Assembly (NCBI GenBank): GCA_025200525.1
Contig: CM045761.1
Coordinates: 206,667,870-206,731,869 of the forward strand
Length of the DNA: 64,000 bases
DNA from: Camellia lanceoleosa
Lineage: Eukaryota; Streptophyta; Magnoliopsida; Ericales; Theaceae
Direction of reading: 5' to 3'
Part shown: positions 23,071 through 34,555 of the stretch, piece by piece
Numbering within the stretch: position 1 is the stretch's first letter
Layout of the letters: each line of letters begins with the position of its first letter
The notes under the pieces: model-generated
What the model was told of the DNA's origin: nothing
The model's database searches: none
Seen by the model: the letters and a program-made list of their open reading frames with translations, nothing else
Program-made: the position numbers and the translations under genes

Positions 23071-24311
23071 TATCATGATATTTGGAACTTCTTGGAAAAA
23101 AGGAAGCTTATCCACTAGGGGCAAATGCCAAAGATAAAAGGGCAATACGGCGAATGGCTGCTCAGTTTATCATCTGCGGGGGTAAATTGTATAGACGAGG
23201 CCATCTGGGAATGCAAAAGCTGTGTGTTGATGCAAAAGAGTCAAGACGCCTAATGGAGGCCATCTACGGAGGAGAGTGCAAATCGCACATGAGCGGAGTG
23301 ATACTAGCTCGGAAGATTTTCAGGCAGGGTTACTACTGGTCAACCATGGAGGAGGATTGTATTGGTCTTGTTCGGCGATGCCATAAATGTCAAATCCATA
23401 CAAATCGCATGAATATCCCGCTATCGAAGCTGTATAACATGACTTCGTCATGGCCTTTTTCAGTCTGGGAAATTGATGTTATTGGGGCAGTTACTCCGAA
23501 GGGGTCAAACGGGCATGAGTATATCCTGGTGGCAATAGACTATTTTACAAAGTGGGTTGAGGCCCAATCCTACGTAGTGCTGAAAACGTCACACGTAGCC
23601 AAGTTCATCAGGAATAACATCATTTGTCGTTATGGGGTCCCGAATGAGATCTCGGACAATGGTTCCCACTTTAAGAAAGAAGTGATCGACTTGCTAGAGA
23701 AATACAATGTGGCTTTTCATAAGTCATCCACATATCGGCCGCAAACCAACAGAGCTGTTGAGGCCACCAACAAGAACTTCAAACACATTGTTACAGAAGA
23801 TGGTGGAAACCTACAGGGACTGGCCAAACAAGCTGCCATTTGCTCTCTGGGGCTACAGGACATCAATTTGAACATCTACTAGGGCAACTCCGTATTCTCT
23901 GGTTTATGGGATGGAGGCTGTTTTGCTGATTGAAGTTGAAGTTCTATCGCTGCGAGTTATGGCTGAGTGCCAGATAGTAGGAGCGGATTGGCAGCAAAAC
24001 AGGTTTGATGAACTAATGTTGTTCGACGAGAGGAAGCTAAAAGCACTGTACCATGTCCAAGGTTATCAACGAAGAATTGCTAGGGCTTTCAACAAGAAAG
24101 TTAAGTCCAGAAATCTGAAAGAAGGGATTTGGTGCTCAAAGACAATCGAGCTCCCATCTATGACCCTAGGGGCAAGTTCAGACCTAATTGGACTGGTCCT
24201 TACATCATCAAATCTATTTGGTTAGGTGGAGCTGTCATTCTTATGGACTTAGATGGCCTCGAATTCTCCCAACCAATCAACCTGGACAAGTTGAAGAAAT
24301 ACTACCCTTGA
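23071..24311 (+). pseudogene. Integrase of element 2
   Basis: An N-terminal zinc-binding part (HMSGVILARKIFRQGYYW, then RRCHKCQIH) precedes the catalytic core with all three acidic residues. These are Asp in WEIDVIG, Asp in SDNGSHF and Glu in QTNRAVEATNK. The C-terminal part has DERKLKALYHVQGYQRRIARAFNKKV and, in another frame, DPRGKFRPNWTGPYIIKSI. It ends LDKLKKYYP at 24311. No chromodomain is present. Breaks: TAG 23116, a frameshift near 23780-23890 and another near 24130. It would insert the DNA copy with 5-bp target duplication, consistent with the 5-bp TSDs seen here. Confidence 0.9.
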
Positions 24312-24923
24312 GTGGCTCGCTAGGCAAAAGTTAGAGCACAAAAAATTTGAAAAAGAAAAACTGGGCTCACAAGGTTGAAAACCCAGAAAGGGTAGCCTTG
24401 GCAAAAGTTAGAGTGCAAAAGGAGAGTGTTGATACCCGAGTGAACCTGAACTGAACTATGTAAGGCTTGATTTCCATCTTCGGGATACGTAGGCAACTTC
24501 ATTATGAAGTCCAGCCATAAACACTTCCAAATCAACTATGTCCATAAGATTGTTTTGGTCATCTTTTTCTTTTCTACATCCAAGAGTTCGGTTATGATCT
24601 TCACTATGAGAGCTGGTTATAGAGCAGTGCTATTCAGACAAGGGGCAATTTTTCGTTTGCTGGATTCAGGGTTGTACATCTCAAGGATAGATTCTGGGTG
24701 TGTCTAGTTGTGATCCTTATCAAAAATCATTTTGAAAAGTTTTAATAAAAGTTAATTTTGTTCAAATTAATCTTTTTATAACTTAGACCATTTTTGGACC
24801 AAAAGGAAAATTTTCAGTGTCCACAACCTTCAATTTTGTTGATTTCAATACAGAGGTCTCAAACTCTTGACACAAATTGAAGTTGCTTTTTATTACATTC
24901 AAAAGGAAAACTTGAAAGTCATA
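24312..24923 (+). other. Post-integrase region of element 2
   Basis: This non-coding stretch aligns with 53362-54039 of element 3. It has a duplicated phrase 'gcaaaagttagagcacaaaa' (24325 and 24402) and the motif cttcgggatacgtaggcaac (24477-24496), which recurs as gggatatgtaggcagc near the 3' end at 36447. Its function is unknown. Confidence 0.6.
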
Positions 24924-26219
24924 TTAAAGCAATAAACTTGGGGCATAGGTGAGTAAGGTGTTCCTGCATCCCCTCTCAGAGCTTGTGGAAGCTTCAGATG
25001 CCAAAGTAGGCCCTGTTTGTGCCTCATCTTCAAGCTAAGCTATGCATTCGCCAGAAAGGGTGCAACTGAAATTGGGAGCGGGAGCCAGAAGTTCTCTTGT
25101 CCTCAAAACAGTAGGATATCGAGCTAGTTGTGAACCTCGGATCGGAAATGAAGCCGGGTACTCTACCCCCTCTTCTGGACAAATCTGGTCGTGCCCGAGC
25201 TGATGCCTGAACCAGAATGGAAAATGAAAGACACGGTGTGTCAAGCCAATCAACTGAATACCAGGGTGTCGAGACATGCTATAGCTCATCTCAGGCAGAT
25301 CAAACCAGGGGCAATGCCAAGCAATGTCAGTAGCAGATCTGTTGCACATCCAATGGCACCACCACCCTTCATTCGAGAAATCAACTAGTCGTTGGTGAAA
25401 GAAATAGCCTCGTGCTGAGTATGCAGGGCAAGAGTCCACTTCCTTCAACCTATCCATGAGCCATACCTGGGAGGGATGAAAAATAAGAGAGATTAAAGAA
25501 TAGAGAGATGTATGTAGAGAGAAAAGTGAGAAAGGGTTTTGAGAGAGAAACAGAGCCTGAGGGCCGAGTGATGTGAGAAACACATGTGAGAAGGGTGGGA
25601 AACATTACCTGCAGAAGTATTGGACTTCCTGGGAATTTGTTTGTCTCTCGTTGATGGAAGGCATCCAAGCCCATCAAAGTCTCAGCTAGTATCAAGCCAA
25701 TGCAGCTCTTGCCCTCTTTTAAGCCTTGGGCAACTTTGATCAAGCGAATGCTAGACCTTCCGGAGCCAGGGGCAAGTAGGAAATGAGCCAACATGCACAA
25801 ACAGAGGGCATGTTGTCGAAAACTCTGCCAGAGATGATCGTGGCGGTTGCCTGCGTTAGAAAATTAATGAATGAGGTTGGGAATATCCAACTCTCCGTTG
25901 TGAACCAAAGATCGGGCATCGTGTAAAGTGAGCCCACACATCCTTCCTAAAGCTTGGATGTGGCCAAAATCAGACTGGGGCAGGATTTCCTCGTCACGCC
26001 GGGATTCCATCAGAACTTGGAATTCTTCGATTGTAGGGCACATCTCTTGTTCTCCAAAGCTAAAAACATGTGTAGCCATGGTATGAAGGAATGGAAAACA
26101 CAGCGGGGTACGACTCAGCGAGAATAGTGCATTTATCCTAAAACCCGAAAATTCACTTTTTTCGAGCCATCTAAAGTTGCAATCCAAGATGAGAGTTTTT
26201 CAATGAAGAATGGCTCCAT
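24924..26219 (-). pseudogene. Antisense DUF7745-like gene, copy A
   Basis: It lies on the minus strand inside the element. ATG at 26219-26217 gives MEPFFIEKLSSWIATLDGS, and copy B starts the same way. The body has FSFGEQEMCPTIEEFQVLM, GLTLHDARSLVHNGELDIPNLIH, CLCMLAHFLLAPGSGRSSIRL and GLILAETLMGLDAFHQRETNKF. Exon 1 ends CTGCAG (25609), a GT-AG intron follows (25608-25467, 142 bp), then exon 2 VWLMDRLKEVDSC to the stop at 24924. This pattern matches the plant family annotated DUF7745, often found near transposons; the family call is from memory. Breaks are a frameshift near 26130, TAA at 25864 and TAG at 25035, where copy B has CGA and TGG. The biochemical role is unknown. Introns persist because they are antisense to the element's genomic RNA. 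Confidence 0.72.
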
Positions 26220-26327
26220 TTGAAACAAAAAAAGAGCTTGAATGAAGAAACTACAAAGTCCCAACTTTTGTAGAAGATAAGGCACTGAGTAAAAGACAGG
26301 TGGCAGCAATCTGGAGAAGCCCTATAT

Positions 26328-26405
26328 CACTGGCCGACTGGCCACCTTTTGTAGCCGACTGGCCACTTTTATGGCCGACAATCACCACTAAGTGGCCAAC
26401 AGCCC
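26328..26405 (-). repeat. GGCC-palindrome array upstream of DUF7745-like copy A
   Basis: It contains ctggccgactggccaccttttg, tagccgactggccactttta and tggccgacaatcaccac, a 21-bp unit in three copies plus a remnant. It begins about 110 bp upstream of the ATG of the antisense gene, immediately upstream of a TATA-like gatatag (minus strand, about 26325). Confidence 0.8.
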
Positions 26406-26887
26406 TTGTTTGTGCCCAGCATAATTCCTTTGATCTTCCTATGTGTTGGGAATGTTGGGAACCTGTGTTTTTTTATACTCTTGGTGCATTTTGCCACCTT
26501 GTTTTAAGAGTTTTGTTGAGTCACTCTTTATGTTGTTTCATTTTGTTTATCGAGTTGTTGCATTAATTGTTCATCGAGTGGTTTTACTCTGTTTGTTATG
26601 TGTTGGTCGGTTCATTACCTGATTAAGCAAATGCTAATACACTATACATAGTTCAAAACCTTATTGCTCTTGTTTTTATGCTGTGTGGTGCAATGCGACG
26701 CTCAGAATATAAAATGCAACACTTTTTTTTTTTTTATTTATCAAAAAGTTGTTTTCATTCCAATCATGGTTTCCTTTTACAAAGAGTACAAGTTTTTAAA
26801 GAAAATAAAACTGTCTAAGTTGTACAATGTGCTAACACTACTACCAAACAGAAATAAAGCAAAAACACATGAATCAACCCGGCTAGC
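26406..26887. other. Non-coding stretch between the two antisense genes, copy A
   Basis: AT-rich DNA with tgtttatcgagttgttg repeats, the phrase ggtcggttcattacctgattaag shared with 55751-55773 of element 3, and a poly-T run (26723-26737). It probably contains the 3' UTR of the PMD gene and the upstream region of the DUF7745-like gene. No ORF is convincing. Confidence 0.5.
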
Positions 26888-29259
26888 TCAAGCTCTAGAG
26901 GCCCTCTTCGTCCTCTTCCTCGGCGGAGTGGACTCTGCAGAGCTATCCCCATTCGCGCCACTGTCTAAATTCAATGCAGAATCGGAACCGGAGTCGTCAT
27001 CCTCTGCATCTGAACCTGGCTTAGCTTTATCTCCACTAGCGAAATCTGAGTCTGCATCACCGTCTCCGCTCTTGGATAACTCGGTCTCGGTGTGCTGATC
27101 TCCGGCCTCCTCGGTCTCGGCCTCGCTGGTCTCATCATCGTTATCGCGCATGATGAGCTCTTGACGCCTCTTTCGGCTGTGTGTCGGAGCCTCTCTCTCT
27201 TTCTCTCCCTCCCTCCCTGCTACTGGAGGGGGTGCCGATGGTCCTGCTTCTGTCGTCCCTGGTTCTGTCTATAGAGGTGTGACCTGAAAAGGCAGTTTGA
27301 ATATGTTAGCCATAGTATGTGTATCAGATGCAAGTATCGTGTGCAGAATGAGTACATGCAAAAGTCATATATGGTGGGTAAATGCAATCTGTCAGATGTG
27401 ATCTATATATGCAGTGTATCAGTGTAGTGTGTGTAAGTGTTCAATTGAGATGTCAGTTTCAGTATATCCGCAGAAATTTGACTGAAATGCAAGAAAGTTG
27501 GAAAATTACATGAATACTGTGAGAGCCGAGTATCGACTACCTCCTCAAGATCATGCCCTCGAATGAGGCCAATATCTCGAGTAACCCCTCAACGTACCCT
27601 ATGGAGGGCTGCAAATGCAAGTTAGAATGATCATTGAATGAATGAATGTTTGAGTATTTGAGCGAGAATGAAAAGACGAAAGCTATAGTATATACCGGAG
27701 GTGAATCGGGTGTCCTGACATATCGGTGACCAAGCAACGGGGGCTCAATCAGAATCTGATAAGGCTTTCCAGAGTACCGCCAACCTGTCAGCTCGGTCGA
27801 AAGATTTGGCCATCCAACACTCTGCCTAGCAGGGTGTAGACGTGCCCCGAACGTCCCGGCTCCGCGCGCGAAATATCGCGAAAATCCGTTTTGTTCATTA
27901 GCATACTACAGTTCAGACTCAAATGTCACAGTTCTGAATCTAATCTCGCAAAGTGCAATGCAAGACCGATAAATCACCAAAAAGTCCAAATCCGTCAAAT
28001 CGTTTTGGAAAACTGATTTTTGTAAAGAAGTGCCAAACATAGACTGCTTTGTCAGATACAGAGTCGCCACCTAAATATTTTATTTTGGAAAAATTTAGGA
28101 AACCCTGACTCGTGCCTAGGGCCATGTGTCCGTCATCACCAAAGTTGCCTCGGCTCGGGAACTTGGATATGAGAGGGGAAGGTCATGCAATGAGCACCCC
28201 TGCTTGCCCGATCAAAGATCAGCCGTTACTAACATGATATCTTGTTTTTGAAAACACATGTGTTCTTATTCCGGTTATTAGCTAGCTTTACTATGTGATG
28301 CGCACAACACACAAGTATAGACTAGATCGCCTAAGTTTGAACAAAACATCTCATGTTTGTTTGTTTGTTTGAAAATGGTTTGAAGATGCTACTCGCAAGT
28401 AGGCTAAGATGTGGATTTGTCACCGTTAAGTGGGCTTAGAAAACATGATTTTGCCACCTCAAGTGGGCTTAAAACTCGCATTTCGATGAATTGTTCCAAT
28501 TCAAGCAATCCAACCTTCACCTATAGGCATTCAGGCAGTTATATCAATTAAGCAAATAGCCTCATGGCAAGCATGCTATCATGGAAACACTAACACTCAT
28601 GCAAGATGCTAAAGCATAAACACTTACAGTGTACTCCGAGCCAAAACAGAGAACTAGTTAGTAATCAATGCATGATCTTAGCTATGTTAAGATGCCTAAT
28701 GCAACACATGCAAAAATGCAACTAAATAGGCTCGGCTAGTCTAAGATGTCATGTGAAATGCAACTTGATAATCATGTATTCAAATCGGTATTGAAATACA
28801 ATGCAGTTAGTATGATGTGTCGAGCCCGGTACATGCAAGACAGATGAATGATGCACGGATGCAAAGCATAAATATGCTAATTGAAATATGCCCTAAAACT
28901 AACCATCAAAAGATGATAAGTAAAAGGGAGAAAGACGTGGGATTGGAAGACATTCACACACTTACGCACGCTTATTACAAAATTCGCTCTCTCGACGGAG
29001 GGTCCGAATAAATAATACAAATCAACTAATTAACTAACTAACCTAGCTAATTAATTATTACAAAACTCTTAACTAATTAAGCAAATTAATTAAGTTACAA
29101 AAACAGTTAAAGCGGCCTCAAGAGGAGGGACAAATGCATGCTCGATCGGCTTCGCTCGGAAATCCGTTGCCATGCCCCATGTTGCCTCTGTTTGCACTAT
29201 TTTGCACCTCTGAAAACTGTGAAAATCCCTGTGATGCTTCTGAACCACCTCATGGAGAC

Positions 29260-29365
29260 TTTGAGAGGCCATCGGCCAAGGGAAATGGGTTATCGACCAC
29301 TTTTTAGTCTATCGGCCAAAAATTGTTAGCCGATCGGCACTGCAGATAGTCGATCGGCCATCTCT
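29260..29365 (-). repeat. GGCC-palindrome array, inner copy, solo LTR in PMD
   Basis: Words ccatcggccaa, tatcgaccacttttt, tatcggccaaaa, gccgatcggca and gtcgatcggcc at about 20-bp spacing, near 2.8 kb from the LTR start. Confidence 0.7.
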
Positions 29366-31656
29366 TCCTGCAGACTGCTCTTTTTGCTGCAGCAGAGGAC
29401 AAACAAGGGCATGGCAATACATTTGCAAGAAAATGTTGTGCAACTACATCCCTTATCATGTTTGGAACTCAAAGGAGTGTAGTGTTCAACTCTCGAGCCA
29501 TCAATCACGCATTTCGATGCATGATGGCCAAAGAGGCCGAATTGCACACATCAATATAGAATGAATACACAAAAACACACAAATGCCTCACACTCTATCA
29601 TGTTGGATCAAGAGTGTCGGCGACCGAGGATTGAGGCACGTTTCATCACTTCAAGTATGAAATGTCCCTCGGTCCTCATGTTTGGTTTGACACCCCAAAC
29701 CAAACACAATGCAATACATACAACATGGAAAATCTATGCAATGCAACATAAGCATGCCAAATGCAATATGACTCAAACATGCACACAAGGCTAAGGTAAC
29801 AAGCATGCCAAATGCAAGCTAGCAAGCATGTAAAATGCAACCTAAACATACAAACATGCATGGCATGCAAAGATGAACAAGCATGCAACAACATGCAACA
29901 ATGTCATGTAATGCAACTAGCATGTAACAACATGCAATGCACTAAGCAATAACATGCAACAATATGCAATGATAGGTAATGCGACAAGCATGCAAATGTC
30001 ATGCAACTCAAGCATGCAAGCATGATGTAAAGTAGCAACATGGAACCACATGGTAAATGGACTTAAACTAAAGATGGACAGACCTCGGCCATGCCCAAAA
30101 TCAGTGGCCAATGGTGCTAAAATGATGGTATCAAAAGCATGAAAAGGCAAGACAAGCATGCATGCCAATTGGCTCAAGGACTAAGGCATAAAGATGCAAC
30201 TCTTAAGCACACTTAAAGAGTGACAAGCATGGATATGTGATAGCACCATAAGCTCTGAAATCATGTTAGGAATGATGCCAAATCAACCAAACAATGCAAG
30301 TAGAACATGTAAGAAGGCTCAAAACTTGAAGCTAGCATAAGCACTTGCCCTAAGGCTATGCAAAACATGAAGCAAATGGCCTAAGCAAACCAAAATAGTC
30401 CTAAAGCATACCAAAGTGAGTCTAAAACATGCATAGATCAAAGCCAAAGCAAGCCAGCACGAAGGGCATAAGGCATGATGCAAGTAAGGTCGACAAAGGG
30501 GATTGCACTACACCTATCAAAACCAAATATGGCATGACTTAACCAATAAAAATCAGAGTTATAGCATGTCAAAATAAGCCCAAAAACCCACTGAGATGGC
30601 ATCCTAAAGGCCTAAGCATAGAGGCATGCACAAAGGTCCACTCTTTAAGGCATAAAACACCAACTCTTCCAAGCATTGAAAGGACGACAAATGCAAGTGT
30701 ATGGCTACACTACATGGACTGAAATCACATATGAAATGATGTCAAATCATGAAAATGGTCTAAGCAATGCATGCTAAGGACTTGGACACTCAAAGCCAAC
30801 AAGCTAGATTGAACCATGGCTATACAAAACAGTGTATGCATGACCAAAACAACATGAAACAAAGCTCAATTATGGTAAAACATGACTAAAAGCTTATTTG
30901 AGTTGAGCCAAAACATGCAAGAATGATGATCCAAATGCAAGGTGCATGTTAAGGCAATAGAGAGGATTACACTCCAAGTGCCAGATGCATGTAAGTGGCT
31001 ATCAAACCAACTGAAAACAAAGTTATAGTATGGCAAAATAACACCAAATACTTGTTGAAATGAAGCCAAAACATGCTACCAATATGAGCCATTTATACTA
31101 GTAAATGAGACACAAGGGAGAGGGGGGTGTCCCTCTCCTATTCAAGACTCCAAAACCATCTTTTCACCACTAAAAATCCTTTAGATTGTTCCAAAGCTCA
31201 AAAGGGAAGGTACAAAACAAGGCCAAACAAGGCCTAAGAGAGGATAGACTACCCCCAACACAAAAGTGACCTTAAACAAAGATCCCAAGCACACAAAATC
31301 AGAACTTTTTATAGTTTAGAGTTAAGCTTAAAACAATACGCAAGTAGGTCTAAAAGCTTAAGCCAAAATAGGGGATTAAAAGGTAGTTGACTCACCCTTG
31401 AAGAACACCTTCAAGAACACAACTCCAGCACTCTTCTCTGATCAAAACCAGTCCAAGAACTCCAAAACCAACTCCTAAGGACCTCAGCAACCAAAGGATG
31501 GTGTTCTAGTAGGTGTTTGTGTGCAATAGTGTGAAGAATCTACACTTTTGGGCACAAAAAAGGGCTAAACAAGAGAGAGAGGTAAAATATACAGAGAGAT
31601 ATATAGAACTTGTATATCAATTTTCAGAACCTCTGGAAAGGGAGGGGAGGCTCCTT

Positions 31657-31734
31657 TCTTATAGAATTTAAATTCTCAAGCTTGTTCAACAAGCTTGAGT
31701 CTTGAATGTAATCCCTCCATACACGTGTATAGAG
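31657..31734 (-). promoter_or_regulatory. Core promoter of the solo LTR in PMD
   Basis: On the minus strand a near-palindrome with CACGTG core (31734-31715, one mismatch) precedes a 25-bp near-palindrome built on CTCAAGCTTGTT (31699-31675). A TATA-like ctataagaa follows (31667-31657). Upstream is CCAGCTGTCACAGCTGG (31752-31768). Confidence 0.6.
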
Positions 31735-31789
31735 GATGAGAATTGTGCCCACCAGCTGTCACAGCTGGCACAAAATATCTGCAAAAAAT

Positions 31790-31930
31790 AGATGGAAAGG
31801 TCTCGGCTAAAAAATATGGTCGATCAACCAAAAAGAGTGCCGATCGGCCAACACTTATGGCCGATGGCAAGAAAACATGGCCGATGGCATCATGCCTTAG
31901 CCGATGGGTTGAGGGGATGGCCAACAAGCC
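31790..31930 (-). repeat. GGCC-palindrome array, promoter copy, solo LTR in PMD
   Basis: Degenerate array with gtcgatcaacc, tgccgatcggccaac, atggccgatggc and ttagccgatgg. It begins about 200 bp inside the LTR. Confidence 0.65.
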
Positions 31931-34065
31931 ACCCTCTTCCCTCAGGAGCAAAAACACAAGTCCTTGGTCCACAACCAAGCATAAAATAGACAAGTTGAGA
32001 GATCCTAAGGCAAGGCGCGCAGCCGAGACCTTCGGGAACTTAAAACGAACATGAGTATGGATGACCATCGAGTGTTCAAACGATGACGTCCAAGTCTTGA
32101 GGGCGGTAACAAATGGAGTGTCTACACAGGGGGTATCCCCCTAACCATGCCCCTCTGTGCTCGGGCCCTGCTCGTCAAAAGGGCATCTGCTACTCGAGCC
32201 CTGCTCGTCGAAGGGGCATCAACTGTCCTCTTTGTATGAGCATGAATGCCTATTAAGAGAGGCATGAGGTGTGTTTGGATATAAGACGTGTAGTCCCCCT
32301 CCTCAAGGAAAAAGTCTGCATCCCCACCTCGTATAAAGTCAATGATCTCCTGAGGGAAGAGACTCTCTGTGGCTAGCATGGAAGGCAAAAGTGGTAAGGG
32401 AACTGACTGTAATGGCAAACCCAGCGTCTGGTGCATGAAGCGCTCACCCAAGAACGAGGCTCAACTTACTAGTCCCTCAAGTACGAGCCAATAGCAGGAG
32501 GCGCCCCAAGCTCCGGCGAACTCACGTGATCTGCAAACAGCAAATGCACAAATTGATTAGTTGCCCTTAGATATGCAAAATGAATTGGAGTTGAAAATAG
32601 AAAGAACTGTGAGTTTTGAGTTACCTCTACCGCCCTTACTATATCAAAATACTGGCGAAAGAATGAGAGGGTCTCCTGGGTCCTCGGCTGACACCTCCCG
32701 TTGTATTGATGAGAATATGGCACCTCAAGAGGTATCTCGACCTCTGGCTCTGGGGCAAGCATCGAGAAATAAGCATACACCCATAGATGTAAAAAGCAAG
32801 AGGGCGACAGTGAGAATACAGATAAACACAGATAATGCGAAAAGTAGAGTATTTGTGCAATGTCCAGAAAATGCAGAATACAGAGAATACAGAATACAGA
32901 GAAAATGCAGAAAGCAAAGTGTGTAGTACTGTGTATAGAAAGTACAAATGCAGAGATTAGACTATGTGTGTGTAGTGTGCGGTGTGTGCAGTGTACAGAA
33001 AGTTCAAAGCAGAAAGCATGGCAGAGAATGTAAAGCAGAAAAGTAAAACATACCTCCCAGGCTTTCCAATAGCCGCTGACTTTGTTCTCACTCCTGCAGG
33101 AGGTCGAGCTCATATAGCAGTACAGGGTAGCGAGGCTAGCGCCGCCCCAATCATAATGCTGAACCTGAAATAAGTCCACCAAGGTGCTCAAAAGATATAG
33201 CCCGACTGTGTTCGCCTTGTCGGTGAACAAGGTAGTGCCAAAGAGAAACATCAAGAAGCCTCGGGCATACTGCTCAATCTCCTCTACAGTCTCCGGAGTT
33301 GTCCCTCTGTAGTGGTCTGCAAACCAGGTGTATCAGACCATCCCTGATTGGAAGATAGGTGGGTGTGCTCCCAGCAAATAGGTTCAGGCAGCTACCCACT
33401 CACCCATGTCGGTATCATATGAGATCGGCCGGCCTCCTACCTCGAGGCCCGTCAACATAGCAAAATCATATGGAGTCATCGTCATATCTCCCGCTGTAGA
33501 GAAATGGAAAGAGTTGGTGGTATCCCACAATCTCTCTACCAGTGCACCCAAGAGGGACCTGTTCGCCATGAGATGTGACAGCCCCATGTAGAACAAACCA
33601 AACCCTGCCTCATCAACGATCTGGAGGACAGCATCGGGGAGGTCCATGTACCACTCCCTCACCGATGTGGACGCGTATCCTCGAGTAAAGCGAGAGTCTA
33701 CCTGTGTTCAGAATGAGCAGAAGAAATACAGTGTGTGAACATGTGTTCAGAGTGAGCAGATGAAATACAGTACAAAAGTGCAAGCTATACAGGAAATGTA
33801 AAGCACATCAAAAAAAATGTAAGAATACAGTGTGTACCTCAGAGGCGCCATGAGACAAGTGAGATTCTGGCTCTTGCAGTAGGAGATCTACTAGTGCGCC
33901 TCGTGCAAATCCGTTGAAATGACAGACTGTATCGGACGGTAGTATATGCGCCTCAGGATGATATCTTGCCGGATCGAAAGGTCAGACTCTGGGCGGTAAT
34001 GGTATGTACTCGGGATCTCCCTTCATTCCTGGTGAGCCCCCATCGTGAGGAATGTCAACTACCAT

Positions 34066-34555
34066 CTGAAAAGAAGGTGAGAAAGTAGGCGAAAATGAGC
34101 AAAATAGGCGAAAAGTGCCAAAAGTCAACAAAAGTCAACTCTCGGAGAGAGAAAATGGGAGAAAAAGTCAAAGCCCGGGAAAATGTGCCAAACCCAAGAT
34201 AAACTTGAGAGAAACAAACCTCAAGTGACGAGAATGGAGAAAAAAGCTCCGAAAACAAATTTCAATCGGTTCAAAACGGAGGAAATCAAAGGGTTTTAGC
34301 GAATCAACTTCACATGGGGCGTTGGAAAACGTGTGTAAAGCATGGATCTAAGGGGAAAAAGTGACTAGGGATGAAGAGGAAACAATTTCGGCACTGTGGG
34401 TGTGAGGAAATATGACGTGGAAATGTGCATTTAAAGATCTCATGCAAAAAGACCGAAATGGCCCGGATTTACTATAACTTGCCGACTGGCCAGTTTTTGT
34501 GGCCAACAAACTCCTTAATTGGCTGACACTGTCTAAAAATGGCCGATAGGCTTCC
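34066..34555 (-). promoter_or_regulatory. Probable promoter and 5' UTR of PMD copy A
   Basis: Going away from the ATG: a pyrimidine-rich putative 5' UTR intron ending in cag (about 34217-34066), then an A/T-rich leader, a TATA-like tttaaatg (minus strand, about 34437-34430), and a GGCC array at 34555-34478. The array contains ttgccgactggccag, tggccaacaaac, tggctgacac and tggccgatagg. The same array and distance logic is seen at the DUF7745-like gene and in the LTRs. The promoter assignment is inference. Confidence 0.5.

Larger units (their letters stand above)
27835..32126 (-). mobile_element. Solo LTR inserted in PMD gene copy A
   Basis: The 4292 bp unit is in minus orientation. It starts TGTAGACACTCC at 32126 and ends at 27835 (plus strand tgtagacgtgcc). 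It is flanked by a perfect 5-bp duplication caggg (27830-27834 and 32127-32131). Only LTR sequence is present: its structure follows the 5' LTR of element 1 end to end, with no PBS or gag. Removing it rejoins the PMD exon, as the uninterrupted copy B shows. It contains catgcaa-rich DNA (29700-30050). This is a solo LTR left by LTR-LTR recombination after an insertion of the same superfamily. Confidence 0.93.
26888..34065 (-). pseudogene. Antisense plant mobile domain (PMD) gene, copy A, split by a solo LTR
   Basis: Minus strand, ATG 34065-34063 directly after a splice acceptor (ttcttttcag). Exons: 34065-33838 (FDPARYHPEAHILPSD), 33701-33054 (SLLGALVERLWDTTNSFHFS, MTMTPYDFAMLTGLEVGG, QYARGFLMFLFGTTLF, YDWGGASLATLYCYMSS), about 32790-32625 (LWVYAYFSMLAPEPEVEIP), 32530-27696 including the inserted LTR (FLGERFMHQTLGLPL, EEGDYTSYIQTHLMPLL), 27608-27510 and 27283-26888. 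The last exon is acidic and ends PPRKRTKRASRA, a likely nuclear localisation signal. GT-AG introns lie at 33837-33702, 32624-32531, 27695-27609 and 27509-27284. PMD proteins occur in plant nuclear proteins of the MAIN/MAIL type and in transposons. Breaks: TGA after LPPRV (CGG in copy B), a stop near 33390 (TGG in copy B) and the LTR insertion. Confidence 0.8.

Noticed and set aside
29560..30180. Several ORFs in the catgcaa-rich part of an LTR
   Set aside because: They arise from simple-sequence composition on both strands and are not conserved in the related LTRs.
27835..32126. A complete retrotransposon in the PMD gene
   Set aside because: Only LTR sequence with both LTR ends and a perfect 5-bp duplication is present; no PBS, gag or polypurine tract.
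32469..33254. A single 261-codon protein on the minus strand
   Set aside because: Its middle is intron read-through; conserved GT-AG sites and comparison with copy B show separate exons ending at 33054 and 32625.
26888..34065. Reading the PMD and DUF7745-like genes as ordinary host genes
   Set aside because: They occur in the same order and strand downstream of integrase in two elements, and in element 2 they lie before a polypurine tract and LTR, so they belong to the retroelement.
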